Assembly: GCA_041672845.1 (NCBI GenBank)
Contig: JBAYYV010000001.1
Span: 124,001-188,000 of the forward strand
Direction of reading: 5' to 3'
Source: JBAYDV01 sp041672845
Lineage (GTDB): Bacteria > Bacteroidota > Bacteroidia > Bacteroidales > UBA932
DNA: 64,000 nucleotides
Shown piece after piece: positions 1 through 8,631 of this stretch. How positions within the stretch are numbered: position 1 is the first letter of the stretch; each line of letters begins with the position of its first letter. The translations under genes and the position numbers were made by a program. The notes under the pieces are model-generated. The model worked only from the letters and a program-made list of their open reading frames with translations, had not been told where the DNA came from and searched no databases.

Positions 1-739
1 CAGTGGGTGCTGATGAAGAAATATTGAATTCTGCTTTTTTAGCAGCTTTTATAGCAGCTTTCCACAAAGTATTATCTGTAACTGTAGTTCCTTTTAAGTC
101 GATAGATGCATCTATTACTTTACCATATTGATCGACCTTAATTTTCACTACTACTTCTCCTTCATTTTCTACATCATAATTAGGGGTAGGTAGGTTCCCC
201 ATTATAGATCTACCTTTTAGCTTAGCTCTAGGTGTTCCTTCTACATTACCTACTTTAGTATTTCCTTGAGAATGGCCAGCCTTAAGACCATCAGATATTT
301 TATCAGCTACTTGAGTAGCTAACGTATCAGATTTGTTTTTAGCACTAGAAAATAAGGCTTTCTGAATAATTATTTTTTTTCTAGGTGGTTCAGGAACTTC
401 TACATCTCCTTGGTTATCTACAGTAGTTTCTACTCCGTTAGATGCTTTTTCACCTAAGATAGAAGATTCTGATTTCTGGACTAATCTAACATCTTTATTT
501 TTTTCCACTTGGTTAGCTCTAGGTTCATGTCCAGTTTTGACTTGAATAGGCTTAGCTATTTCATCATCAGTAAATTCTATAAGAATACCTTGTTCTTTTG
601 GGGGTGGATATTTGTATTTGAAGCCACTAGAAAAACCACAACAGATAAGAACTAAGTGAAATAAAATCGTTAGTATAATTCCATTTCGTTTACCTTTTTT
701 CTTTACTTGTTTGTTGTATTCTTCTTGTCTATGATTCAT
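1..739 (-). CDS. tonB: TonB-family energy transducer, C-terminus cut by window edge
   Basis: The reading frame opens at an ATG four bases after the exbD stop codon and continues off the left edge; about 246 residues are visible. A single membrane anchor lies at about residues 18-37, followed by a short PPP segment, a charged low-complexity periplasmic linker, and the start of a TonB C-terminal domain (LPTPNYDVENEGEVVVKI). TonB proteins carry energy from the ExbB/ExbD proton channel to outer-membrane receptors. The order exbB-exbD-tonB supports the call. The proline-rich region is short, so this may be a TonB paralogue rather than the main one. The C-terminal end cannot be judged here. Confidence 0.8.
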   Translation of the reverse strand, partial: MNHRQEEYNKQVKKKGKRNGIILTILFHLVLICCGFSSGFKYKYPPPKEQGILIEFTDDEIAKPIQVKTGHEPRANQVEKNKDVRLVQKSESSILGEKASNGVETTVDNQGDVEVPEPPRKKIIIQKALFSSAKNKSDTLATQVADKISDGLKAGHSQGNTKVGNVEGTPRAKLKGRSIMGNLPTPNYDVENEGEVVVKIKVDQYGKVIDASIDLKGTTVTDNTLWKAAIKAAKKAEFNISSSAPT

Positions 740-743
740 AATA

Positions 744-1157
744 TTATTCTGGCGAAGTAGCCAGTATCACTTTCCATCTATTTCTTTTAGCTATGTTCAT
801 TAGATTCACTACCTTTTCTATAGGAACTGTTCTATCAGCATATATTGAAAAAGTAGGATCATCTCTATCTTGCAATTTATTCTGAAGGGCTGCTTCTATC
901 AGATCAAATCTAATAGGTGCTTTCTTACCATTAATATGATATGAAAAAGTATTGCTTTTAGTATATTGTTTGATAGATATGCTTACTGTAGCTTTAGCTG
1001 AAATTTGATTACTACTTTTAGGCAATAATAATTTTAAAGCATTAGGATTAACTAATGTAGATGTAACTAAGAAGAAAATAAGTAGCAAGAATACTATGTC
1101 AGTCATAGATGACATAGAAAATTCTGGAGATATTTTTGTTTTTCTTTTTAAAGCCAT
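744..1157 (-). CDS. exbD: ExbD/TolR-family biopolymer transport protein
   Basis: A 137-residue protein with a short basic cytoplasmic N-terminus, one membrane helix at about residues 19-38 that follows the conserved SMTDIVFLLLIFF motif, and a small periplasmic domain. The membrane aspartate (D20) is the proton-carrying residue of the family. It forms the proton channel with ExbB and energises TonB. It starts three bases after exbB and ends four bases before tonB, so the three are almost certainly cotranscribed. ExbD and TolR cannot be told apart by sequence alone, but the adjacent TonB favours ExbD. Confidence 0.9.
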   Translation of the reverse strand: MALKRKTKISPEFSMSSMTDIVFLLLIFFLVTSTLVNPNALKLLLPKSSNQISAKATVSISIKQYTKSNTFSYHINGKKAPIRFDLIEAALQNKLQDRDDPTFSIYADRTVPIEKVVNLMNIAKRNRWKVILATSPE

Positions 1158-1160
1158 AAC

Positions 1161-1844
1161 CTATTTTTTCTGAGGTTCGTAAAGCATATTCATAAATTCC
1201 ATAGTAGTATCTTCCATAGTATCTACTAGGTTAGATATTTTAGCAGTAAGATAGTTATATCCGAAGTAAGCGATTATACCTACAAATAAACCACCTACCG
1301 TGGTAATCATAGCAGTATATATACCTCCTGATAATAAAGAGATATCTATATTGTTACCTGCAGTAGACATATTGAAGAAAGCTTCGATCATACCGATAAC
1401 GGTACCTAAGAAACCAATCATAGGAGCACCTCCAGCTATAGTCGCTAGTAGAGGAAGACTCTTTTCAAGTTTGGCTACTTCGATGTTACCTGTATTTTCT
1501 ACAGCTGCTTGAATGTCAGGAAGAGGACGACCTATCCTGGCAATACCTTTTTCGATAAGTCTAGCTACTGGAGAATCATTTTCATTACATCTAGTTAATG
1601 CAGCATCTATATGGCCACTTTGCATATCGACATGAATATCTTTCATAAAGTTAGTATCTAGTTTACTAGCTTTTCTAATCATCCAATATTTCTGCCCAAA
1701 GATATAAATAGCGATAATCGAAAGTATAAGTAATACTATCATAATCCAACCACCTTTGGAAGCCATGCCTATTAATGAGAAATGCATTTCTTGAGCTACA
1801 GGAGCAGCTACTTCAGCCCCTGTTTGTAATAATGTAAATAACAT
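1161..1844 (-). CDS. exbB: MotA/TolQ/ExbB proton channel family protein
   Basis: A 227-residue protein with three membrane segments (about 28-52, 130-155 and 168-195) and a cytoplasmic loop between the first two, as in the ExbB/TolQ family. The segment LATIAGGAPMIGFLGTVIGM matches the family's conserved second helix. It is the first gene of the exbB-exbD-tonB unit and supplies the pentameric proton channel that powers TonB-dependent uptake. The N-terminal 20 residues before helix one are uncleaved and rich in small residues. A promoter-like TAAATTTG lies about 70 bases upstream. Confidence 0.9.
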   Translation of the reverse strand: MLFTLLQTGAEVAAPVAQEMHFSLIGMASKGGWIMIVLLILSIIAIYIFGQKYWMIRKASKLDTNFMKDIHVDMQSGHIDAALTRCNENDSPVARLIEKGIARIGRPLPDIQAAVENTGNIEVAKLEKSLPLLATIAGGAPMIGFLGTVIGMIEAFFNMSTAGNNIDISLLSGGIYTAMITTVGGLFVGIIAYFGYNYLTAKISNLVDTMEDTTMEFMNMLYEPQKK

Positions 1845-1912
1845 ATGTGTAAATTATTATTGTTTTCTATTTATTTGTTTAATAATCATTTAATTCTTCA
1901 TCAAAACGAGTA

Positions 1913-1920
1913 CAAATTTA
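1913..1920 (-). promoter_or_regulatory. Candidate -7 element for exbB-exbD-tonB
   Basis: The minus strand reads TAAATTTG here, fitting the Bacteroidetes -7 consensus TAnnTTTG. No good TTTG -33 box lies 19-20 bases upstream, so the assignment rests on the -7 element and its position about 70 bases before the exbB ATG. Confidence 0.35.
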
Positions 1921-1951
1921 GTAAATATTTTTAAACGTTAAAGTTCCTTTT

Positions 1952-2797
1952 TTAAGCATCGTTTTTATTATTATCCTTTATGTATCCATCTAAATAATTT
2001 CCATCATCTGTAATATATGGATATTTTATTTTTTCCAAGAATAATGCCTTTCCAGTAACGGAAGATCCAGCCTTTGATCGATTTTTACTTTCTAATAATT
2101 CTAAAATCCATGTAGGGTCATGTTTTCCTCGACCGATTTCCGTCATGCTACCTACGATAGCCCTAACCATATTTCTAAGAAAGCGATTAGCAGTAATGGT
2201 AAAAACAAGCCTGTTAGAGATTTTAATCAAATGTGAATCTGCGTATTTTTGACTATCGTCCATAATATAAGACCAGTGAGCATATTTTAAGTCACAAATA
2301 GCATTAATAGTTTGACTACCTACTTTTTCAAAACAACTAAAATCTTTTTCTCCTATTAAATATTCACAAGCTTTATTCATAAGACCTATGTCTAATGGGA
2401 ATTTAAAATAATATGAAAAGTCCTGATGGAAAGGATTTTTGACCGTATGGATGTAATATTTGTAAGTTCTCTCTGTCGCATCAAATCGAGCATGTGCATC
2501 TTTGTGAACTTGAAAAATATTATTTATAGCTATGTTTAATGGAAGTATGGCATTTATTTTGTAAATAAAATATGGGTGATCGGAAAGAATTTCAGTTTTC
2601 GATGAATTAAAATGAGCATAATAAGTTGAAGCATGTACTGAAGTGTCAGTACGACCAGCACCTGTGATATTTATCGGCTCATTTAATAGAGTACTAAGTG
2701 CTTTTTCGATTTCTCCCTGGATACTTCTAGCATTATGTTGTATTTGCCAACCGCAATAATCGGTGCCATTGTAAGATAATAATATGAAGTACCTCAT
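1952..2797 (-). CDS. truA: tRNA pseudouridine(38-40) synthase TruA
   Basis: A 281-residue protein that converts uridines 38-40 of the tRNA anticodon stem-loop to pseudouridine. The catalytic aspartate D51 sits in GAGRTDTSVHA; the family usually has glycine where this protein has serine, a mild change. The motif NRFLRNMVRAIVG in the C-terminal half is the second TruA signature. The length is near the family norm of 245-270 with a short polar C-terminal extension. It stands alone, divergent from the moxR-bat operon, with a short shared promoter region between them. Confidence 0.95.
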   Translation of the reverse strand: MRYFILLSYNGTDYCGWQIQHNARSIQGEIEKALSTLLNEPINITGAGRTDTSVHASTYYAHFNSSKTEILSDHPYFIYKINAILPLNIAINNIFQVHKDAHARFDATERTYKYYIHTVKNPFHQDFSYYFKFPLDIGLMNKACEYLIGEKDFSCFEKVGSQTINAICDLKYAHWSYIMDDSQKYADSHLIKISNRLVFTITANRFLRNMVRAIVGSMTEIGRGKHDPTWILELLESKNRSKAGSSVTGKALFLEKIKYPYITDDGNYLDGYIKDNNKNDA

Positions 2798-2822
2798 TTA
2801 AGGAAATTTTAGTAATTTTTAG

Positions 2823-2862
2823 TAAATTTGTAAGATGTATAAATAAATCTTACGCAAAAATA
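2823..2862. promoter_or_regulatory. Divergent promoter region for truA and the moxR-bat operon
   Basis: On the plus strand TAAATTTG occurs at 2823-2830, about 45 bases before the moxR ATG. On the minus strand TATTTTTG occurs at 2855-2862, about 58 bases before the truA ATG. Both fit the Bacteroidetes -7 consensus TAnnTTTG. The -33 boxes are weak or absent at the expected spacing, so the exact starts are uncertain. Confidence 0.4.
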
Positions 2863-2875
2863 CAAATAATTTAAT

Positions 2876-3868
2876 ATGGAAGCAGTAAACATTAAAGAAT
2901 TAAATGAGAGAATTCAAAAAGAAAGCTCATTCGTCGATATATTATCGATGGAAATGTCTAAGGTGATCATAGGTCAAAAACACTTAGTAGAAAATTTAAT
3001 TATAGGGTTGTTGGCCGATGGTCATATTTTATTAGAAGGTGTTCCGGGATTAGCTAAAACATTAGCTATTAACACATTGGCGCAAGCCGTAGAAGCAGAT
3101 TTTAAAAGAATTCAATTTACTCCAGATTTACTTCCAGCGGATTTATTGGGAACAATGATTTATAGTCAGAAATCTGAACAGTTTCAAATTAAAAAAGGTC
3201 CTATTTTTTCTAACTTTATTTTAGCTGATGAAATCAACCGTTCACCTGCTAAAGTTCAATCTGCTTTATTAGAAGCTATGCAGGAAAGGCAAGTTACTAT
3301 CGGTGAAGAAACTTTCAAATTACCCGAACTTTTTTTAGTAATGGCGACACAGAATCCTATCGAACAAGAAGGTACTTATCCATTACCTGAAGCTCAGATA
3401 GACCGTTTCATGTTAAAAGTAATAGTAAGTTATCCTCGGAAGGAAGAAGAAAAGCAGATCATAAGAATGAATAATTCTGGTAATTTTCCTAAAGCTTCTC
3501 CTGTCATCAAACCTGAGGATATTATTAGAGCTAGAAAATTAGTTAAAGAAGTTTACATGGATGAAAAGATAGAAAGGTATATAGTAGATATAGTTTATGC
3601 TACTCGTACTCCTGTAGATTATGATTTACCAAATTTGAAAGATCTTATTTCTTTCGGTGGATCTCCTCGTGCTTCTATCTCACTAGCTATGGCATCTAAA
3701 GCATATGCATTCATCCATAGAAGAGGATATGTTATTCCAGAAGATGTTAGAGCAGTTTGTTATGAAGTGCTAAGACATCGTATTGGTCTTACTTATGAAG
3801 CAGAGGCCGAAAATATTACTTCTGAAAATATTATTGCAGATATTATTAATAAAATCATAGTTCCGTAG
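2876..3868 (+). CDS. MoxR-family AAA+ ATPase of the Bat locus
   Basis: A 330-residue AAA+ ATPase. Walker A is GVPGLAKT at residues 55-62 and Walker B with its acidic residues is ILADEINRS at about 115-123. MoxR ATPases act as chaperone-like factors for the maturation or metal loading of von Willebrand factor A (VWA) proteins. It is the first gene of a run that continues with DUF58, Bat VWA proteins and glmM, the standard Bacteroidetes arrangement. The actual target of the ATPase is not shown by the sequence. Confidence 0.92.
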   Translation: MEAVNIKELNERIQKESSFVDILSMEMSKVIIGQKHLVENLIIGLLADGHILLEGVPGLAKTLAINTLAQAVEADFKRIQFTPDLLPADLLGTMIYSQKSEQFQIKKGPIFSNFILADEINRSPAKVQSALLEAMQERQVTIGEETFKLPELFLVMATQNPIEQEGTYPLPEAQIDRFMLKVIVSYPRKEEEKQIIRMNNSGNFPKASPVIKPEDIIRARKLVKEVYMDEKIERYIVDIVYATRTPVDYDLPNLKDLISFGGSPRASISLAMASKAYAFIHRRGYVIPEDVRAVCYEVLRHRIGLTYEAEAENITSENIIADIINKIIVP

Positions 3869-3890
3869 TAATAGGATAATAATTTTTAAT

Positions 3891-4772
3891 ATGGATAACG
3901 ATTTATTAAAAAAAGTAAGAAAAATAGAAATTAAAACGAAGGCATTATCTCATCAAGTATTTGCTGGTGAGTATCATTCTGCTTTCAAAGGACGTGGTAT
4001 GGCTTTTAGTGAAGTAAGAGAATATCAGTTCGGTGATGATATTCGTAGTATGGACTGGAATGTAACAGCTCGTTTAAGAGCTCCGTATGTGAAAGTCTTC
4101 GAAGAGGAAAGAGAGCTTACTGTTATTCTTATGATAGACGTTAGTGGTTCCCGTTTATTTGGGACTCAAACTAAGATGAAAAAAGAATTGATGGCTGAAA
4201 TAGCTGCTTGTCTTTCTTTTTCTGCATCTATAAATAATGATAAAGTAGGGGCATTATTTTTTTCTTCTAAAGTGGAGAAATTCATACCTCCTAAAAAAGG
4301 AAGAAGTCATTTATTACATATCATTAGAGATTTATTAGAATTCGAGCCAGAAGAGAAAGGTACTAATATAGGTGTCGCTCTCGAGTATTTAACTAACGCT
4401 ATTAAGAAAAAAAGTACAGTATTTCTTCTTTCTGATATGTTAGATGTCTATCCTAATTTGCAGCCAAGATATGAAGATGCTCTTAAGATAGCGGTTAATA
4501 GACATGATCTTTCAGTAATAAACATTTTCGATAAGAGAGAAAAAGAATTACCTAATGTGGGTCTTTTAGAAGTAAGAGATGCTGAGACTAATAAACAGAT
4601 TCTGGTAGATACTTCCAATAAGATTATTAGGAACGATTATGAAGAATGGGGAAGAAGAGCTTTTCAGGAAATGGTAGTTACTCTAAATAAATATAAAGTA
4701 GATACAGTAAGCGTATCTACCGACCAAGATTATGTGAAAGCTTTAGTTACATTATTTAAAAGTAGATCATGA
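3891..4772 (+). CDS. DUF58 domain protein (VWA-like), Bat locus
   Basis: A 293-residue soluble protein with no signal peptide. Residues 41-61 hold the DUF58 signature (REYQFGDDIRSMDWNVTAR), and the VWA-like fold follows with a metal-ion-dependent adhesion site DVSGS at 83-87. DUF58 proteins are the usual partner of MoxR ATPases. The gene sits 22 bases after moxR, and its stop codon overlaps the start of the next gene (ATGA), indicating translational coupling. Its biochemical role is unknown; the family is linked to oxidative-stress survival in Bacteroidetes by locus. Confidence 0.9.
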   Translation: MDNDLLKKVRKIEIKTKALSHQVFAGEYHSAFKGRGMAFSEVREYQFGDDIRSMDWNVTARLRAPYVKVFEEERELTVILMIDVSGSRLFGTQTKMKKELMAEIAACLSFSASINNDKVGALFFSSKVEKFIPPKKGRSHLLHIIRDLLEFEPEEKGTNIGVALEYLTNAIKKKSTVFLLSDMLDVYPNLQPRYEDALKIAVNRHDLSVINIFDKREKELPNVGLLEVRDAETNKQILVDTSNKIIRNDYEEWGRRAFQEMVVTLNKYKVDTVSVSTDQDYVKALVTLFKSRS

Positions 4773-5848
4773 TGAAATTAAATATGACGAAAATAAATAA
4801 AACGAAAGTTAGTAATAGTAAAATGAGTATTTTAATACTTAAGAAGTTAAGACCATATATCATCCTATCTATATGGAGTATATGTTTTATTTTTCCTCAG
4901 AATATTTTTGCTCAGGCTGACGCCAATAAGAGGATAGATTCTTTACTTATAGGAGACAGAGTAGAACTTTTGGGATTAGATTCTTTAGAAAAAGAAATCC
5001 CTGGGGTAGAAGAAATATTAGTAAATGGGAAAATGATGGTTGTTTCATTTGATTCAGGACGTTATGTACTTCCTAATCAAATATTAGTGGTCAACAATAT
5101 TCCTGTAGATACTACTAAATTTCAGCTAAGGGATATTAAAACTCAAATGAAATATCCTATTACATTAAAAGAATTATTGTCTTGGATAGGTTTAGGTATA
5201 TTAATAATAGCTCTTATTATATTAGCTGTATGGATGATTAATAATATTAGACATAATAGAACAGTTCTAGGAAAACCAATTCATGTCGATCCTCCTCATA
5301 TTACAGCTTTAAGAACATTAGAAAAAATACGGCAGAGTAATTTATGGCAGAATCATAAACAAAAACAATTCTACACAGAAATCACAGATGCTTTGAGATT
5401 ATATATCGAAGGTCGATATAGTATTTCTGCCATGGAAAAAACATCTAATGAATTAATGTTCAATTTAGAGAAAGAAGATGTTTCTAAGGAAGATTTCGAA
5501 GAGTTAAAAGAATTGTTTGCTTGTGCAGACTTAGTGAAATTTGCTAAATTTACTGCAAGTGATGCTGAAAATGAAAAAGCCGTTCCAGTAGCTGTACGCT
5601 TTGTTAATTCTACATTTATGCAAACGCTAGAAGATGAAATAGGTAAACAAAATGTATCTAAGGGGACTGAATCAGAAGTAGAAGAAACAGAAGAAATAGA
5701 AGAAATAGAAGAAACAGAAGAAAATACTTCTGTAGTAGATAAAACCGGAGAAACATCTAACAATGAATCTAAAGGAAGTAATTTTGCTGAAGAAATGAAG
5801 AAAAAGCTTTCTATAAAAGATACAGAAAAGGAGGATAATCATGAGTGA
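4769..5848 (+). CDS. Bat-locus membrane protein with acidic repeat tail, unknown function
   Basis: A 359-residue protein that occupies the place between DUF58 and batA, where many Bacteroidetes carry a conserved hypothetical gene. A hydrophobic segment ending in IFAQA near residue 50 looks like a signal peptide after an unusually long basic N-terminus of about 30 residues. A second membrane helix lies at about 138-156 (SWIGLGILIIALIILAVWMI). The part after it resembles the cytoplasmic DUF4381-like region of Bat-associated proteins. Residues 300-316 are a glutamate-rich repeat. Shorter starts at internal ATGs (codon 2, 6 or 19) are possible. It overlaps DUF58 by four bases and batA by eight. 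Confidence 0.75.
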   Translation: MMKLNMTKINKTKVSNSKMSILILKKLRPYIILSIWSICFIFPQNIFAQADANKRIDSLLIGDRVELLGLDSLEKEIPGVEEILVNGKMMVVSFDSGRYVLPNQILVVNNIPVDTTKFQLRDIKTQMKYPITLKELLSWIGLGILIIALIILAVWMINNIRHNRTVLGKPIHVDPPHITALRTLEKIRQSNLWQNHKQKQFYTEITDALRLYIEGRYSISAMEKTSNELMFNLEKEDVSKEDFEELKELFACADLVKFAKFTASDAENEKAVPVAVRFVNSTFMQTLEDEIGKQNVSKGTESEVEETEEIEEIEETEENTSVVDKTGETSNNESKGSNFAEEMKKKLSIKDTEKEDNHE

Positions 5849-6836
5849 TTTATTTTTTGAATATCCGAAGTTATTGTATTTAGAATTTATTTTAGTTCCT
5901 CTTATAGTTTTTTACGTCTATAAACAGTTTAAATTTAATAATGCAGCATTATATGTATTTAATGTTACTCCTTTTAATGGTCATGCTGACTGGTATAAGA
6001 ATATTATAAAACATTTAGGATTTGTTCTTAGAATAATAGTGATAGCTTGTTTAATTATAGCTATTGCACGTCCTAGAAGTTCTTCTATGCAAGAAAAAAG
6101 AGATACTGAAGGCATAGATATAGTATTAGCTATGGACGTATCTACTTCGATGTTAGCTCAAGATTTTAATCCTGATAGAATTACTGCCGCTAAAAATATT
6201 GGTATAAAATTCGTGTCACAGAGACCTTCTGATAGAATAGGATTAGTAGTTTTCGCTGGAGAAAGTTATACCCAATGTCCTTTGACGACTGACAGACCTA
6301 CCCTTATTAATCTAATGAAAGATTTAGAATGTGGATTAATAAATGATGGTACTGCTATAGGGAATGGATTGGCGACAGCCGTAGCTAGGCTAAAAGATTC
6401 TGATGCTAAAAGTAGGGTGATTATATTACTGACTGATGGTATGAATAATTCTGGAGAAATAGCTCCTGCCATGGCTATAGAAATAGCTAAAACTTATGGT
6501 ATTAAAGTTTATACTATAGGGGTCGGTGCTGAAGGTGAAGCTCCATATCCTGTACAAACTCCTTGGGGTATTCAGACCCAGAAAATGCGTGTCCAGATAG
6601 ATGAAGATTTATTAGAAAAGATAGCTAATGAAACTGGTGGTAAGTATTTTAGAGCTACTGATAATACTAAATTAATTGAAATTTATAGTGAGATTAATAA
6701 GATGGAAACGACTAAGACGACAGTCGAATCGTTCCCTGTATATAAAGAACAATTCATGAAATTTGCTTGGATAGCTTTAATAGTATTTTTATTAGAATTA
6801 TTGTTGAGATTATTTAGAATAAGGAGGATAGTATGA
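5841..6836 (+). CDS. batA: Aerotolerance protein BatA (VWA domain)
   Basis: A 331-residue inner-membrane protein with helices at about 12-28 and 57-76, a VWA domain with the metal site DVSTS at 99-103, and a C-terminal helix at about 308-326. It matches the BatA/BatB family, first described in Bacteroides fragilis as needed for aerotolerance. It overlaps the previous gene by eight bases and shares an ATGA overlap with batB. Its close similarity in plan to BatB suggests an ancient duplication and a likely membrane complex of the two. Confidence 0.9.
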   Translation: MSDLFFEYPKLLYLEFILVPLIVFYVYKQFKFNNAALYVFNVTPFNGHADWYKNIIKHLGFVLRIIVIACLIIAIARPRSSSMQEKRDTEGIDIVLAMDVSTSMLAQDFNPDRITAAKNIGIKFVSQRPSDRIGLVVFAGESYTQCPLTTDRPTLINLMKDLECGLINDGTAIGNGLATAVARLKDSDAKSRVIILLTDGMNNSGEIAPAMAIEIAKTYGIKVYTIGVGAEGEAPYPVQTPWGIQTQKMRVQIDEDLLEKIANETGGKYFRATDNTKLIEIYSEINKMETTKTTVESFPVYKEQFMKFAWIALIVFLLELLLRLFRIRRIV

Positions 6837-8629
6837 TAATTTTTGCACAACCATTATTTTTATATTTACTCTTACTTCTTCCTATTATCTTTATCGTGTA
6901 TGGGATAATGAGAAAAATAAGAAAAAAGAGAATTACAAGGTTCGGTGATGTAGAATTAGTAAATAATTTAACAGCCGAAGTATCTACTAGAAAAGTTTGG
7001 GTTAAACTTATTTTTCTATCTATTGCTTTATTATTCTTTATTATAGGTCTAGCTAGACCTCAGATAGGGGCCACTCTTAAGAAAGAAAAAGTTAAAGGTG
7101 TGGAGGTAATGATAGCATTAGATGTTTCTAATTCTATGCTTGCTGAAGATTATTCTCCTAATCGTTTAGAGAGAGCTAAATTAGCTGTTTCTAAATTAGT
7201 AGATAATATGCATCAGGATAGGATAGGTCTTATCGTATTTGCTGGTCAGTCTTTTGTTCAACTTCCTGTTACTACCGATTATGTATCTGCTAAGATATTC
7301 CTAAATTCTATAAGTACTACATCTGTTCCTATTCAGGGAACTAATATGGCTGATGCATTACAAACTGCTATACGTAGTTTCTCTGAAGAGAGCAAAAATT
7401 CAAGGGCTATTATATTGATAACTGATGGAGAAGATCATGAGGCTGATCCTATAAGTGTAGCTAAAGAGGCTGCAAATGAGGGTATACGAGTATTTTGTAT
7501 AGGAGTGGGTTCTTCTGAAGGAAAGCCTATCCCTATGCCAGATGGAGGTTTATTAAAAGATAAAGATAAAAATATAGTCGTTACTAAATTGGATGAAAAA
7601 ACTTTAGTCAAAATAGCTGCTGCTGGAAAAGGGGATTATGTTAGAGCAGGTAATTATGAGTTTGGTCTTAATCCTATTTTGAAAGAAATTAAGAATATGG
7701 ATTCTAAGGAATTCCAGTCTATTTCTTTCGAAGAATATGATGAACAGTTTATGTATTTCTTCGCTATTGCTTTACTATTCTTATTATTAGAACTCTGTAT
7801 AGGAGATAAGAAGAATAAGAAAAGATTATTTTCAGGAAGTAAATATCTTTCTTTAATTATTATTTTATTAACTGTTTCTATATCATCTTTTGCTCAGGTG
7901 GATAAACATGAAGTCAGAAAAGGGAATAGAGAATTTAAGAAAGGTCAATATGATAAATCTGAAATCGAATATAAGAAAGCTTTATTAAAAGATACTACTT
8001 CTAAAAAGGCTAATTATAATTTAGCTAATACATATTATCGTATGAATAATATAAATGAAAGTATGAGATATTTTCAAAAGTTAAATGATTCTACTTCTGT
8101 ATTTTCTGATGCTGATGCTGCTAATTATTATCACAATATGGGTAATACATTAATAAAAGGTAAACAGTATGATAAAGCTATAGAAGCATATAAGAATTCT
8201 TTGAGGAAGAATCCTACTGATATGGATACTAAAACAAACTTATCTTATGCTCAAAAGATGCTGAAAGATCAGAAACAGAAAAACAAAAACAAGAAGAATA
8301 AAGACAAGGACAAAGATAAAAAGAAGAATAAAGATAAGAATAAGGATAAGAATAAGGATAAGGATAAGAACAAGAATAATAACAATAACAAGGACAAGAA
8401 TAAGGATCAAAATAAGAATAAACAAGATAAAAATAAACAAGATAATAATAAGCCAAATCAAAATAAACCTCAAAATAATCAGTCTAAACAAACACCGCCT
8501 AAGATAACACCACAAGCTGCACAGCAAATGTTACAAGCTATGGCTGATAAAGAGAAGAAAACTCAAGATAAGGTTAAAAAGAAAAAGGCTTTACTCATGA
8601 AGAAGAAAAAGAAAGAAAAAAATTGGTAG
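6833..8629 (+). CDS. batB: BatB-BatC fusion: VWA domain, membrane helices, TPR repeats, Lys/Asp/Asn-rich tail
   Basis: The 598-residue product begins as BatB, with helices at about 6-24 and 57-75, a VWA metal site DVSNS at 97-101, and a helix at about 308-327. It then continues through a second hydrophobic stretch (SLIIILLTVSISSFAQ, about 341-356) that reads like a lipid-free signal peptide, into TPR repeats at about 360-475, the BatC part. A very basic and asparagine-rich low-complexity region covers about 478-560. In other Bacteroidetes batB and batC are commonly separate genes. The fusion would place the TPR part in the periplasm. batD follows with a two-base gap. Confidence 0.85.
   Translation: MIIFAQPLFLYLLLLLPIIFIVYGIMRKIRKKRITRFGDVELVNNLTAEVSTRKVWVKLIFLSIALLFFIIGLARPQIGATLKKEKVKGVEVMIALDVSNSMLAEDYSPNRLERAKLAVSKLVDNMHQDRIGLIVFAGQSFVQLPVTTDYVSAKIFLNSISTTSVPIQGTNMADALQTAIRSFSEESKNSRAIILITDGEDHEADPISVAKEAANEGIRVFCIGVGSSEGKPIPMPDGGLLKDKDKNIVVTKLDEKTLVKIAAAGKGDYVRAGNYEFGLNPILKEIKNMDSKEFQSISFEEYDEQFMYFFAIALLFLLLELCIGDKKNKKRLFSGSKYLSLIIILLTVSISSFAQVDKHEVRKGNREFKKGQYDKSEIEYKKALLKDTTSKKANYNLANTYYRMNNINESMRYFQKLNDSTSVFSDADAANYYHNMGNTLIKGKQYDKAIEAYKNSLRKNPTDMDTKTNLSYAQKMLKDQKQKNKNKKNKDKDKDKKKNKDKNKDKNKDKDKNKNNNNNKDKNKDQNKNKQDKNKQDNNKPNQNKPQNNQSKQTPPKITPQAAQQMLQAMADKEKKTQDKVKKKKALLMKKKKKEKNW
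8270..8470 (+). repeat. Low-complexity AAGAAtAAgGAtAAg repeats in the batB-batC fusion
   Basis: The coding strand here is almost free of pyrimidines other than T and repeats short units reading AAG-AAT-AAG-GAT, which translate as Lys-Asn-Lys-Asp. The repeats are imperfect and in frame. They generate long open frames on the opposite strand that are not genes. Confidence 0.8.
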
Positions 8630-8631
8630 TG

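Noticed and set aside
8229..8527. Long open frames on the minus strand opposite the Bat fusion tail
   Set aside because: They are mirror images of the Lys/Asn/Asp repeats and encode monotonous Tyr/Ser/Leu/Ile strings with no start context.
5841..8629. batA and batB as a recent tandem duplication
   Set aside because: They share a plan but differ widely in sequence; this is the ancient, standard Bat arrangement.
8623..8631. Upstream TTG start for batD
   Set aside because: The ATG nine bases later gives a cleaner signal peptide and lies just past the batB stop.
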